Shown: piece by piece, positions 8,059 through 16,608 of the stretch
How positions within the stretch are numbered: position 1 is the stretch's first letter
Layout of the letters: each line of letters opens with the position of its first letter
Origin: CAZELM01 sp964512995
GTDB lineage: Bacteria; CSSED10-310
Direction of reading: 5' to 3'
DNA: 64,000 nt
Assembly: GCA_964512995.1 (NCBI GenBank)
Contig: CAZELM010000017.1
Span: forward strand, 1 to 64,000
Position numbers and translations under genes: made by a program
Notes under the pieces: model-generated
What the model was told of the DNA's origin: nothing
Seen by the model: only the letters and a program-made list of their open reading frames with translations
The model's database searches: none

Positions 8059-9618
8059 ATGGAAAAATGGCGACTCTTGGATACCGGTATACGATCCGCC
8101 GCAGAAAACATGGCATTGGATGAGTCCATTCTTCAAGTCAAATCAAATCAAATCTCTCCGGATACCATTCGCTTCCTCCAGTTCAAACCGGATGCGGTCC
8201 TGGTCGGATTTCATCAATCTGTGGAGATGGAAGTGCGCCATTCCTACTGCAATGAGGCAGGCATCGACATCAACCGCAGAATCACAGGCGGTGGAGCCAT
8301 CCTGTTTCAGGAAGTTCACCTTGGCTGGGAACTGATCTGCGCCAAAAGTTCGTTCTCCGCCACGCTCAACCACCAAAAGCTCTTTGAACGGCTTTCGATA
8401 CCAGTCATTCAATGCCTTCGAAGCTATGGAATTCATGCCCAATATCGACCCCGTAACGATATTGAAGTCGGGAACCGCAAAATCTCCGGAACAGGTGGGA
8501 TTGAACTTCAGGGAGCTTTCCTGTTTCAGGGCACTCTTCTGATTGACCTCGACATCCCCCGGATGCTGAAATCATTGCGAATTCCAGTGGAAAAATTAAT
8601 GGATAAAGAGATCAGTGTCATTCGTGACCGGATCACCACGCTTCGTCAGGAATTGCATACGCTCCCGCCCATTCAGGAGATCAAATCACGCTTATCACAG
8701 GCATTTTCGGATGTTTTTAATATTAATCTGGAGTTGGGGGATCTGCTCCCGGAAGAAACACAGCTCTTCCATGAACGTCTTCCCTATTTCAGATCTCCGG
8801 AATGGATTCACAACGTCCGCTTGCCAGCAGGCAAAATACACATGCTTCGATCCACATATAAAAGCCCTGGAGGTATTATACGTACCGCCATCGTGATCGA
8901 CATGCGAAGCCGGACGATCCAATCGATCCTGATCACCGGAGACTTCTTCTGCTATTCCGGCCATGTACTGAATGATCTTGAGGCGGCATTGAAGGGGTGC
9001 CGGATTGATATATCGGCAATTTCAGTCATCATCCAATCGTTTTTTCGGATAAAACAACCGGTTATTCCCGGAGTCAGTGCAGACGATATCACCCGTGCGA
9101 TAGGGGAAGCCTTGCAGAAGATGGATATATCTCAGCACAATCTCACGCTGGAGGAAAGTAACCATATATTCACGGTCAATGGTCGTTTTTCCGCGATCAT
9201 CCGGAAGTCCATTTCTGCACTGCTGCTTCCATACTGCGCCCAGAAATCAGATTGCCGGTTACGCGGTTCCGGTGATTGCAGTATGTGCGGTCAGTGCAGT
9301 GTGGGAACAGGTTTTGCGTTCGCACACGATCACCATCTGGAGGTATATTGTATCACAAGTTTCGAAAATCTGATGATAACCCTGACGAAGCTCCGGGATC
9401 GAAATACCGAAGCGTACATCGGGTGCTGTTGTGAATCGTTCTACATAAAGCACCGGGCTGATTTCGAAGCAGCCGGGATACCCGGAATCCTGATCGATAT
9501 AGCGGACACAACGTGTTATGATCTGGACAATCTGCTGAATGCCTATCACGGTCAATTTCGTGGACAGACACAGATCAATATATCTCTGTTAGAGAAAGTA
9601 TGGAATGCAACGGTGTGA
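8059..9618 (+). CDS. Lipoate-protein ligase fused to DUF116 (sLpl(AB)-like)
   Basis: A 519-residue three-part protein. Residues 1-250 are a biotin/lipoate ligase catalytic domain (ALDESIL; RRITGGGAILF, the RRxxGGG lipoate-AMP loop; GNRKISGTG with the catalytic lysine). Residues 255-355 resemble the LplB accessory domain (SPGGIIRTAIVID, ITGDFF, DLEAALKG). Residues 375-519 look like DUF116, with a Cys-rich stretch (YCAQKSDC, CSMCGQC) and a later GCCCESF. Ligases attach lipoate or octanoate to GcvH and E2 lipoyl domains; in the sLpl(AB) pathway the octanoylated protein is then sulfurated by LipS1/LipS2, matching the downstream genes. The start at 8059 has GAGGA 8 nt upstream; an ATG at 8053 is too close. 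The DUF116 role is unknown; metal or Fe-S binding is inference. Confidence 0.85.
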   Translation: MEKWRLLDTGIRSAAENMALDESILQVKSNQISPDTIRFLQFKPDAVLVGFHQSVEMEVRHSYCNEAGIDINRRITGGGAILFQEVHLGWELICAKSSFSATLNHQKLFERLSIPVIQCLRSYGIHAQYRPRNDIEVGNRKISGTGGIELQGAFLFQGTLLIDLDIPRMLKSLRIPVEKLMDKEISVIRDRITTLRQELHTLPPIQEIKSRLSQAFSDVFNINLELGDLLPEETQLFHERLPYFRSPEWIHNVRLPAGKIHMLRSTYKSPGGIIRTAIVIDMRSRTIQSILITGDFFCYSGHVLNDLEAALKGCRIDISAISVIIQSFFRIKQPVIPGVSADDITRAIGEALQKMDISQHNLTLEESNHIFTVNGRFSAIIRKSISALLLPYCAQKSDCRLRGSGDCSMCGQCSVGTGFAFAHDHHLEVYCITSFENLMITLTKLRDRNTEAYIGCCCESFYIKHRADFEAAGIPGILIDIADTTCYDLDNLLNAYHGQFRGQTQINISLLEKVWNATV

Positions 9619-10714
9619 CATACTGATCATCGGAGCCGGCCCCGCCGGATCAGCAGCCGCACGATCCGCATCCAGCCTGGGGATTCAGGTGATTCTCATC
9701 GATAAAAATCAGGTCATCGGAGAACCACTCTGCTGCGCGGAGTTTGTTCCTCGTATATTCCGAAATGAATATCCGTTTCCCGAGCATCTGATCGCTCAGA
9801 CAACACGCGAAATGATTACAAACTACCCAAACGGCAAAACTCAGACGCTTTATGCTCCCGGATACATCCTCCACCGCAATCGGTTCGATCAATGGATTGC
9901 ATCCGAGACGGAGACAAACGGAACATTGGTGATGACTCAGACACGTGCCATTCGGATAGAGAAGGATGTGGTCGTCGTGGACAATGGGAGTCGATGCGAC
10001 ACGATCCATGCAGATCTGATCATTGGAGCGGATGGGGCACACTCCATGGTGGCCCGATCCATGGGATTGCCAGATCAGCCGTTGCTGATCGGTTACCAAT
10101 ATCGGCTGCCGCTCATCTCCCCCATCGATTGCACGGAAATATACTTTAACCACGACTGGTATGCCGGATATGGATGGCTTTTCCCAAAGGGAAAATCGGC
10201 CAATGTCGGCATCGGTATGCGCATGCGATCCCAGGATCTGCAAACACCCGACCACACCCAGGCCACTGGCATTCAGGCATTGAATCAATTCACGGCGTTT
10301 CTTCAATCATCCGGCAAAATCCGAAATGATCCGGAAACATTTATCGTGGGGCCGATCCCGGTCGGAGGTGTCCGCACCCTCCAGAAAGCGAATATGATCC
10401 TGACTGGAGATGCGGCGGGATTGACCCATGCCATCACCGGTGCGGGAATCCCACAAGCAGTATTGTGTGGCGATTATCTCGGGAGGCTCGCTGCAACCGC
10501 CATCCGATCCGGCCGGTTCGATATCCTGAACCAGTATAAGGCATTCTGGGAACGCCGATGGGGATCGGAATCCCGGAGAGCTGTCGAACGGCGGTTGTTT
10601 CTGGAATCCCACTGGTGTCGATTCGAGGAGATCATTGAATCGTGCTGGATCGCTTCTCCCCACTATTATCAGGCAACATCCTCGACCTCCCCGGAGTTTC
10701 CCGCGTGCAAATAA
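9605..10714 (+). CDS. FAD-dependent geranylgeranyl-reductase-like oxidoreductase (LipT-like)
   Basis: A 369-residue flavoprotein. The N-terminus has the dinucleotide-binding signature DILIIGAGPAGSAAA (residue 5 onward), a second FAD motif LIIGADGAHSMVARSMG (about 140) and a C-terminal LTGDAAGLTHAITGAGI (about 266), all features of the geranylgeranyl reductase / halogenase group. It overlaps the ligase gene by 14 nt and the following radical SAM gene by 73 nt, so it belongs to the same operon. In published sLpl(AB)-LipS1/S2 loci a flavin oxidoreductase of this kind, called LipT, is often present and has been proposed to supply electrons. Without that context it could be read as a prenyl reductase; the context makes LipT more likely. 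Confidence 0.8.
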   Translation: MQRCDILIIGAGPAGSAAARSASSLGIQVILIDKNQVIGEPLCCAEFVPRIFRNEYPFPEHLIAQTTREMITNYPNGKTQTLYAPGYILHRNRFDQWIASETETNGTLVMTQTRAIRIEKDVVVVDNGSRCDTIHADLIIGADGAHSMVARSMGLPDQPLLIGYQYRLPLISPIDCTEIYFNHDWYAGYGWLFPKGKSANVGIGMRMRSQDLQTPDHTQATGIQALNQFTAFLQSSGKIRNDPETFIVGPIPVGGVRTLQKANMILTGDAAGLTHAITGAGIPQAVLCGDYLGRLAATAIRSGRFDILNQYKAFWERRWGSESRRAVERRLFLESHWCRFEEIIESCWIASPHYYQATSSTSPEFPACK

Positions 10715-11643
10715 ATGATTGGGAGGGAAAAAGAAGACAGGCATATGAGCTGGCACGGCAACATGGCGGCCACTCAATCGTGTTTTACCACCCCGGCATG
10801 TTTCGCATCAATGGACACTATGGGAAATATCCCGCGATATCGATTACCGGCAAAAAATGCGAACTGCTCTGCGAACATTGCCGAAACAGACTCCTCGCTT
10901 ATATGATCCCCGCATCGTGTCCCGAAGAATTGGTATCGCGATGTTTGAAACTGGAAGCGTCTGGAAATCGGGGCATTCTCTTGTCTGGAGGTTGCCGATC
11001 GGATGGATCGTTGCCCTGGGAGCCATTCGTCTCTGCCATCCATCGCATCACACACGAAACAAAACTGATCCTCTCGATCCATTCGGGATTTTTAAATCTT
11101 GAGACTGCCCAGAAGCTTAAAAATGCTGGAATTCACTGTGCATTGGTTGACATGGTCGGAGATGATGAAACGTTTGACATGGTCTACCACTTAGCCAATG
11201 GTTGTCATCGGCTCCTGTCAACACTCAACGCACTGGTCATGGCAGGTATCACCATTGTGCCCCATATCATTACCGGAATTCACTTTGGTCAGATGAAAGG
11301 CGAATACCACGCACTGAGAATGTTGAAACCTTACAATCCATCACTTCTCGTGATCGCAACATTGATGCCGTTGGCTAATACCGGCATGAAGGATCATTCG
11401 ACTCCGTCGCTTTCTGAAATCAGTCATTTTATCACGCAAGCGCGTCTGGAGTTTCCAACCGCAACCATTTCACTGGGTTGTGCACGGCCACGCCCATTCG
11501 TGGATTTGGAACATGCCGCTATCGACTGCGGTGTAAACCGGATGGCATTGCCCGATGAAAGCACTATCCGATATGCTCGACAATTGGGATTGGCTGTGGA
11601 ATTTCAAAACACGTGCTGTTGTATTCCGTGTTTCATCCCATGA
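10642..11643 (+). CDS. Radical SAM protein, candidate lipoyl synthase subunit (LipS1/LipS2)
   Basis: A 333-residue radical SAM enzyme. The 4Fe-4S/SAM motif CELLCEHC (CX3CX2C) is at about residue 73. A glycine-rich ILLSGGCRSDG follows at about 115. The protein ends in a cysteine cluster, NTCCCIPCFIP, which could hold an auxiliary Fe-S cluster; lipoyl synthases sacrifice such a cluster as sulfur donor. The GTG start lies inside the flavoprotein gene (73-nt overlap) with GAGGAG about 11 nt upstream; no better start was found before residue 50. Gene order ligase, flavoprotein, this gene, second radical SAM gene fits the LipS1/LipS2 pair. I cannot say from motifs alone which of the two it is. Confidence 0.78.
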   Translation: MLDRFSPLLSGNILDLPGVSRVQINDWEGKRRQAYELARQHGGHSIVFYHPGMFRINGHYGKYPAISITGKKCELLCEHCRNRLLAYMIPASCPEELVSRCLKLEASGNRGILLSGGCRSDGSLPWEPFVSAIHRITHETKLILSIHSGFLNLETAQKLKNAGIHCALVDMVGDDETFDMVYHLANGCHRLLSTLNALVMAGITIVPHIITGIHFGQMKGEYHALRMLKPYNPSLLVIATLMPLANTGMKDHSTPSLSEISHFITQARLEFPTATISLGCARPRPFVDLEHAAIDCGVNRMALPDESTIRYARQLGLAVEFQNTCCCIPCFIP

Positions 11644-11691
11644 CCAAAGGATCGTTTTAAGGTTCATACAGAGAAAGGAGCCTCCAATATC

Positions 11692-12726
11692 ATGGATTAC
11701 GAGAGCCCGGATTATCTCCGTACATCGCTGGCAGCGGCCATGACATTGCGGTTAAGACCGGGTATTTTTTATCGGAAAGCCAAACTCAGATGCATCAATC
11801 TGCTCCTTCATTATCGCCAGGGATGCTTTGCATCGTGTGCCTATTGCGGACTTGCCCGACAAAATACCACCAGCGTGGATGAAACGACATTCATCCGGGT
11901 CCACTGGCCCTTCTTTTCTATCGAAAAAATGAAAGAGAAAATCAGCGAGCACCAAACCCGGCTGGGTCGTATATGTATCTCGATGATCACTCACCCCAAA
12001 GCCGTCGAAGATACCATCGCCATTACAACGACCCTGATACAGTCACTATCGATACCGGTTTCACTGTTGATTACACCCACGATTGTTACTCCAGTGGATC
12101 TAAAACGATTTAAACAAGCGGGAGCAGACCGGATCGGCATTGCCATCGATGCTGCCACTCCGGAACTGTTTGACCGATATCGCGGAACTGGTGTCGGTGG
12201 ACCTCACGTGTGGGATCGATATTGGGAGTGTTTTCGGGAAGCAGTCCAGATATTCGGACGGTACCGTGTGGGATCCCATCTGATCGTTGGTCTGGGCGAA
12301 ACGGAAAGGGACATGGTATCCGCTTTGCTCCTCACACGGAGTTACGGCGGTGTCAACCATCTGTTTTCATTTTTTCCGGAGCGTGGATCGGCATTGGCAA
12401 ATCACTCCATGCCAGGCATTGGGCACTATCGCCGGCTGCAATTGGCACGGTATTTGATCGATGATGGATTACTCTCTGCCCAGGAACTGGACTATGATAA
12501 CCGCAATCGCATCATTCGGTTTCGCATCTCCGAACCTCTGCTGGAACAGATCATCAATTCCGGTGAACCATTTCGTACGAGCGGATGCCTGGATATGAAC
12601 GGAAATGTTGCCTGTAATCGGCCATATGCGAACTCACTTCCAGGTCCGGATATCCGTAACTTTCCATTTCCACCGGATAAATCTGATATTGAAAAGATAC
12701 GATCAGAACTTGTTGTTTACGAATAA
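11692..12726 (+). CDS. Radical SAM protein, candidate lipoyl synthase subunit (LipS1/LipS2)
   Basis: A 344-residue radical SAM protein of biotin-synthase-like layout. The motif CFASCAYC (CX3CX2C) is at about residue 43, preceded by LLLHYRQG. HLIVGLGETERDMV at about 197 is the SAM-binding glycine-containing segment seen in the family. Near the C-terminus SGCLDMNGNVACNRPYANS contains two cysteines that may ligate a second cluster, and the ending resembles biotin-synthase-like archaeal and bacterial LipS homologues as I recall them. AAAGGAG lies 11 nt before the ATG. It is 48 nt downstream of the other radical SAM gene and is the last gene of the block; greA follows convergently. Confidence 0.78.
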   Translation: MDYESPDYLRTSLAAAMTLRLRPGIFYRKAKLRCINLLLHYRQGCFASCAYCGLARQNTTSVDETTFIRVHWPFFSIEKMKEKISEHQTRLGRICISMITHPKAVEDTIAITTTLIQSLSIPVSLLITPTIVTPVDLKRFKQAGADRIGIAIDAATPELFDRYRGTGVGGPHVWDRYWECFREAVQIFGRYRVGSHLIVGLGETERDMVSALLLTRSYGGVNHLFSFFPERGSALANHSMPGIGHYRRLQLARYLIDDGLLSAQELDYDNRNRIIRFRISEPLLEQIINSGEPFRTSGCLDMNGNVACNRPYANSLPGPDIRNFPFPPDKSDIEKIRSELVVYE

Positions 12727-12748
12727 TGAAGCAGGTGGAGTTCGTTGA

Positions 12749-13252
12749 TCACTTCCCAGTGGATTTCTTTTCAGATAATTCGTTAAACGTCTGAAGTTCG
12801 ATGATTTCCCATTCATAATTACCCTTTGGCAGACGAACACGAACCTCGTCTCCCAATGATTTGCCAAAGAGAGCCTGAGCCACGGGAGATCCTACCGTGA
12901 CAAGGATATCATTCTCCTTTTTATGTTCAGGTTCCTCACCGGGAAAGACAACAAGAAACGATCGAGCTTCTCCGGTTGCCACATCCTCCACTTTCACCCG
13001 GCTTCCATACGCCACACGATTTTCTGGCAGATTATCCAGGTTGATGCTTTGTATTTTTAACAGGAGTTCTTCCAGTTGTTTGATTCGTGACTCAACAAAC
13101 AATTGACGCTCTTTTGTCATTTCATATTCCGCATTTTCACTGAGATCACCCAATCCTCTTGCATATTTCAATTGCTCAGGTATGTCTACTGTCAATTCAT
13201 ACATCAGCTCTTTCAATTGGGCACTCAGCCGATCAACTAAAGGGTGTTTCAT
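12749..13252 (-). CDS. greA: Transcription elongation factor GreA/GreB
   Basis: A 167-residue Gre factor, which enters the RNA polymerase secondary channel and stimulates cleavage of backtracked RNA. Residues 1-75 are the coiled coil carrying the acidic tip GDLSENAEY (about 36), whose Asp and Glu are catalytic; residues 85-155 are the FKBP-like domain with GSPVAQALFGKSLGDEV. AGGAGG precedes the ATG. It lies 33 nt downstream of fructose-1,6-bisphosphatase on the same strand and converges with the lipoate block, with only 22 nt between stops and no visible terminator. Confidence 0.93.
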   Translation of the reverse strand: MKHPLVDRLSAQLKELMYELTVDIPEQLKYARGLGDLSENAEYEMTKERQLFVESRIKQLEELLLKIQSINLDNLPENRVAYGSRVKVEDVATGEARSFLVVFPGEEPEHKKENDILVTVGSPVAQALFGKSLGDEVRVRLPKGNYEWEIIELQTFNELSEKKSTGK

Positions 13253-13285
13253 TGAATTCCTCCTGTATCGTCACTATGTTAAGTA

Positions 13286-14296
13286 TTACTCTATTCTTTC
13301 TTTCCTGATAAAAGCCAACGCCTCGTCCACATCGAAAGCTGATCCGATAATCAATGGGGTCCTCTGATGCAAATGCTCCGGTTGGATCGACATGATATCC
13401 CGGTTTCCATCGGTTGCTTTACCCCCGGCTTGTTCCACAATAAATGCCAATGGCGCAGCTTCGTAGAGAATTCGCAGTTTTCCGAATGGTGCTGATGTAT
13501 CGGCAGGATAAAGGAAAATGCCTCCCAACAGCAGATTGCGATGGATATCGGCGACGAGTGAACCGACATACCGCAACGAACGGCTCTGACCACCGCTTGA
13601 TTTAGAGCGTTTCATGAATTGAATGTAATTCCGGATTTCCGGTGACCATTTCTCGGAATATGCTTCGTTAGCGCTGTAATAACTTCCTTTTTGGGGAGTC
13701 TGGATCAGCTCATGCGACAGCAAAAATTCCCCCAGACACGGATCCAGTGTAAACCCATATACACCCTGTCCGGATGTATAAACCAACATAGTAGATGAGC
13801 CATACAGGACATAACCGGCGGCAACCTGCCGGCAACCGGGCTGCAGGCAATCGGCCATCGAACCGCGTGGTACATCTGAAATTTTTCGATGAATCGAAAA
13901 AATAGTACCAATACTGACATTTACATCGATGTTACTCGAACCGTCCAAAGGATCCATGTTGATCACATAATCACCCACCGGCATATATTCCGGAATCTGA
14001 ATATAATCGGCTTCTTCCTCGCTGGACATGGCACACAATAGGCCAAGATGATCCAGTGTGGCAATCAACATTTTATGTGCTTTCAGATCAAGCTTCTGAA
14101 CTTCCTCGCCTTGAATATTCACGACTCCCGCCCGACCCAGGATATCCCCCAGACCAGCCCGGTTGACTTCCCGGGAGATCACTTTTGCGGCAAAAGCGAT
14201 TTCAGTGAGCAGTTTCGTGAAATCGCCGCGCGCTTGTGGATGAAGTCTTTGCTGCTCCAAAAAATGTCGTTCTAATGTCATAATATTAGTTTGCAT
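13286..14296 (-). CDS. fbp: Fructose-1,6-bisphosphatase class I
   Basis: A 336-residue class I fructose-1,6-bisphosphatase of gluconeogenesis. Key motifs are the metal- and substrate-binding MDPLDGSSNIDVNVSIGT (about residue 115) and SSEEEAD before it; further on there are Tyr/Lys-rich phosphate-binding elements and a C-terminal AAPLAFIVEQAGGKATDG typical of this fold. Length is normal. GGGG lies a suitable distance before the ATG. It is followed by greA with a 33-nt gap. No obvious promoter was found in the adjacent 420-nt spacer. Confidence 0.95.
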   Translation of the reverse strand: MQTNIMTLERHFLEQQRLHPQARGDFTKLLTEIAFAAKVISREVNRAGLGDILGRAGVVNIQGEEVQKLDLKAHKMLIATLDHLGLLCAMSSEEEADYIQIPEYMPVGDYVINMDPLDGSSNIDVNVSIGTIFSIHRKISDVPRGSMADCLQPGCRQVAAGYVLYGSSTMLVYTSGQGVYGFTLDPCLGEFLLSHELIQTPQKGSYYSANEAYSEKWSPEIRNYIQFMKRSKSSGGQSRSLRYVGSLVADIHRNLLLGGIFLYPADTSAPFGKLRILYEAAPLAFIVEQAGGKATDGNRDIMSIQPEHLHQRTPLIIGSAFDVDEALAFIRKERIE

Positions 14297-14717
14297 ATTG
14301 ATTCCCCTTTTGGACCGCTCAGGCTATCCCTATCTGTCTTTCATCTCATCAATGACCGAGCCCTCAGGCTGCTGTCCAGCTCTGTTTGCACGATGGCTCC
14401 TCCATAAAACTGTAACATAATCATTGTGATTTTTGCACATGCAAAATACAAGGTTATCACATCCTCATTGAGAATATTTGACACTCGATCTTCAAAAAAA
14501 CCACAAAATACACGCATGCCGCAGTGCCAATCGAACGATCCCATACCCAAAACAATACGAAGAGGACGTTGAGCATGTTTTACTTGTGGTCACCAGAATT
14601 CTGCACATCAGACATCTCTGCGGGGATTGCCCCAGTTTACTCTCTCCCGGTAGATTTCCAAAAGGTCATCACAAAGCCCAGAAACGGTCAGTCACATAGC
14701 CGGCTGAATAAATGATC
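14297..14717. other. Non-coding spacer, nothing convincing seen
   Basis: This 421-nt stretch lies between the lipoprotein gene and fbp, both on the minus strand. Short frames exist on both strands but none has a ribosome binding site or protein-like composition. It must contain the fbp promoter, but no good -35/-10 pair with standard spacing was found by eye. Confidence 0.5.
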
Positions 14718-15131
14718 TCATGCAGACGGAGTTGGTGTGGGTGTTGGCGTGGTGACAGGGGTTGGTGTGGGTGTTGGATCACAACGGTTACAGGATGTCA
14801 CCGGGAGTATCTCCCACGTCAATCGATCTCCATTTATCGTATGTCCCGTCAGAAATGAATCACACGAATGCTGTTCATCATTCCATGGATATGCTTCCAA
14901 AAAATGGGTTCCCTGACCCAGATCTTCTACGGGTAGCGATTCCCCGGATTCGACTCGATCCATCTGTTTTCCATCTACAACCAGATCCAATGGACACATT
15001 GTCAGATTTCGAATGTCGATCGTGACATCATTTGTCCAATCTCGTTTCTCACTCTCATAAATGTCGCAACTGCAAAGCATCGCGACCAGCACACCCATTA
15101 CCCCGACAAGCAAACCAGTTCGTTTTTGCAC
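14718..15131 (-). CDS. Small lipoprotein with Thr-Pro tail
   Basis: A 137-residue lipoprotein. From the GTG at 15131 the protein begins with a classic type II signal peptide (VQKR, then a hydrophobic run, then MLCSC with the acylated Cys at about 22). This start is preferred because GGAGG lies 9 nt upstream; the longer open frame to 15200 begins with TTG and lacks a comparable signal. The middle has a short beta-rich domain with paired cysteines (C-PLDLVVDG, SCDSFL). The last 20 residues are a Thr-Pro-Thr-Pro tail, as in the linkers of the larger secreted proteins here. No family is recognised. Confidence 0.65.
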   Translation of the reverse strand: MQKRTGLLVGVMGVLVAMLCSCDIYESEKRDWTNDVTIDIRNLTMCPLDLVVDGKQMDRVESGESLPVEDLGQGTHFLEAYPWNDEQHSCDSFLTGHTINGDRLTWEILPVTSCNRCDPTPTPTPVTTPTPTPTPSA

Positions 15132-15231
15132 AGCATTCCGCCTCCATCCCAGAAAGTCTATCATGTAACTTCGAATCAGTGAAGCGTAATCTCGCTTCAA
15201 AACTTCCAGATTGAAATCCCGATAATTTTTA

Positions 15232-15261
15232 TTGATTATTCAGTCTCCGCTCAGATAAAAT
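15232..15261 (+). promoter_or_regulatory. Candidate promoter for the beta-propeller gene
   Basis: TTGATT (15232-15237) and TAAAAT (15256-15261) are separated by 18 nt. The predicted RNA start near 15268 lies just before the AGGAGG at 15271 and after the ATG at 15266, which would exclude that ATG as the start codon and supports the TTG start at 15284. Confidence 0.4.
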
Positions 15262-15283
15262 CAAAATGAAAGGAGGTATTACC

Positions 15284-16039
15284 TTGATTAAAAAATGGAT
15301 ATATCTTCTAATCGTTCTTGGATTCATTCCGGGAGGAGTTTCTTCTGGGATATCACTGATCCCGTGGAGTCATAATCCGGTGATCTTTCCTGGATTCTCT
15401 GGAGACGCAGATCTCAATGGTGTTTCGGATCCAGATATACTCTATGACGGAGAAATGTTTCGGATTTATTACACAGCCATCGATTCGGCCGGACAAAAGC
15501 AGATCGCACTGGCGATATCGCAGGACACATTGAGTTGGCTGCCTGTCGGGATAGTTCTTGAGCCTGGCCCCGAAGGCTCTTTCGATGATGATGATGTCTG
15601 GGGACCCGCTGTGATTCAAACGGCTGGTCGATTTGTTTTGTATTATTCCGGGAGTTCCGGTTCAGAAATCTCTATCGGCCGAATCGAATCAACGGATGGA
15701 CACTTGTTTTCAAGGGAGATAACCCCTGCATTTCAGGTACTCGCACCAAGCCACGAGATTGATCGCTTTGATTCTCAGGGAGTCAGTGATCCATCGGTTG
15801 TTCAGTATGCGGGATGGACTGTCATGATGTATGAAGGACACTCAACGGATATCTGGCACCGACTGGGTATCTCAGTTTCTCCAGATGGGATTCATTTTTC
15901 CCGGATTGACGGAGAAGAAGGTTCAGATTCCATTTTCGGGCGTGGATCCCATGGTTTTGACGATGGGGGTGCTCTTGAACCAGAGCTATGGATACAGGAT
16001 GGTGATATCCGTTTGTTTTATACCGGTCTTCATTACTGA
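15284..16039 (+). CDS. Secreted beta-propeller protein, N-terminal part (cut by in-frame TGA)
   Basis: A 251-residue secreted protein with a signal peptide (LIKKW, hydrophobic core, then GGVSSG). The TTG start is chosen because AGGAGG (15271-15276) is 7 nt upstream. The body has repeated blades of the glycosidase family 43-like five-bladed propeller: DPDILYDGEMFRIYYTA, WGPAVIQTAGRFVLYYSG, DPSVVQYAGWTVMMYEG, ELWIQDGDIRLFYTG. The frame stops at TGA (16037-16039) in the middle of a blade, right after FYTGLHY. The same frame then continues as LEGPMYRIGYARNG, exactly what should follow in such a blade. So this and the next ORF look like one gene split by a nonsense codon, read-through, or a sequencing error. 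Confidence 0.7.
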   Translation: MIKKWIYLLIVLGFIPGGVSSGISLIPWSHNPVIFPGFSGDADLNGVSDPDILYDGEMFRIYYTAIDSAGQKQIALAISQDTLSWLPVGIVLEPGPEGSFDDDDVWGPAVIQTAGRFVLYYSGSSGSEISIGRIESTDGHLFSREITPAFQVLAPSHEIDRFDSQGVSDPSVVQYAGWTVMMYEGHSTDIWHRLGISVSPDGIHFSRIDGEEGSDSIFGRGSHGFDDGGALEPELWIQDGDIRLFYTGLHY

Positions 16040-16051
16040 CTGGAAGGTCCA

Positions 16052-16564
16052 ATGTACCGCATCGGGTATGCGCGAAATGGAATCTCCTATTGGGAGCGGA
16101 GAGGACAGGCAGTCGCTTTGGGCTTTCCTGGAGATTGGAATCAGGACCATGTGAGATCGCCTTCGATCGTAACGGCTGGAGCTTTCACTTTGATGGCATA
16201 TGAAGGCTGGAACGGCAGTGGAGACACGGGGATCGGGCTGGTATTGGGGGCGGAGCGATGGATCAAAGCGGATCCCTCCATGTTACATTTCCAGGCAGCT
16301 CATCCTGGACCTGAAATCCAGTCCATTACACTCATCAATGCCGGAACCGGCCAGCTCCACCTCGAGTATGTTTCCATTGTCGGGAATGGATTCGTTCTTC
16401 AGAATCCAATTTTTCCAGATTATCTGACTCCGGGAGATTCCATTTCATTGAATGTGGTTTTTCACGATATTCGACCGGGCGCATACGAGGGCAGTATCAT
16501 CATTCGATCAGACGCCATGTTCCAGCCCATCATGATCATTCCATTGACGGCGAACCGGTTCTGA
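16052..16564 (+). CDS. Beta-propeller protein, C-terminal part with Ig-like domain
   Basis: A 170-codon frame in phase with the upstream propeller gene. Residues 1-70 give the last propeller strands (IGYARNGISYW, RSPSIVTAGAFTLMAYEG). Residues 75-170 form an ASPM-SPD2-Hydin/DUF1573-like beta domain (ITLINAGTGQL, FPDYLTPGDSISLNVVF, YEGSIIIRSDA), common in secreted proteins. On its own it lacks a signal peptide, so it makes sense only as the continuation of the upstream gene. A weak GGAAGG stands 4 nt before the ATG, so independent restart is conceivable. The parts together would be about 425 residues. Confidence 0.55.
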   Translation: MYRIGYARNGISYWERRGQAVALGFPGDWNQDHVRSPSIVTAGAFTLMAYEGWNGSGDTGIGLVLGAERWIKADPSMLHFQAAHPGPEIQSITLINAGTGQLHLEYVSIVGNGFVLQNPIFPDYLTPGDSISLNVVFHDIRPGAYEGSIIIRSDAMFQPIMIIPLTANRF

Positions 16565-16608
16565 ATGAAGAAAAGGCTCAAACTCGAAAAAAAGAATTAA
16601 AGGGGGAG

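Noticed and set aside
9650..10306. 218-codon frame opposite the flavoprotein
   Set aside because: Shadow of a strong gene; no domain and no start signal.
14478..14715. Two overlapping plus-strand frames between the small lipoprotein gene and fbp
   Set aside because: They overlap each other, have no ribosome binding site and no protein-like pattern.
16037..16039. Selenocysteine codon
   Set aside because: The host protein type is a secreted propeller with no redox role and no convincing SECIS hairpin follows the TGA.
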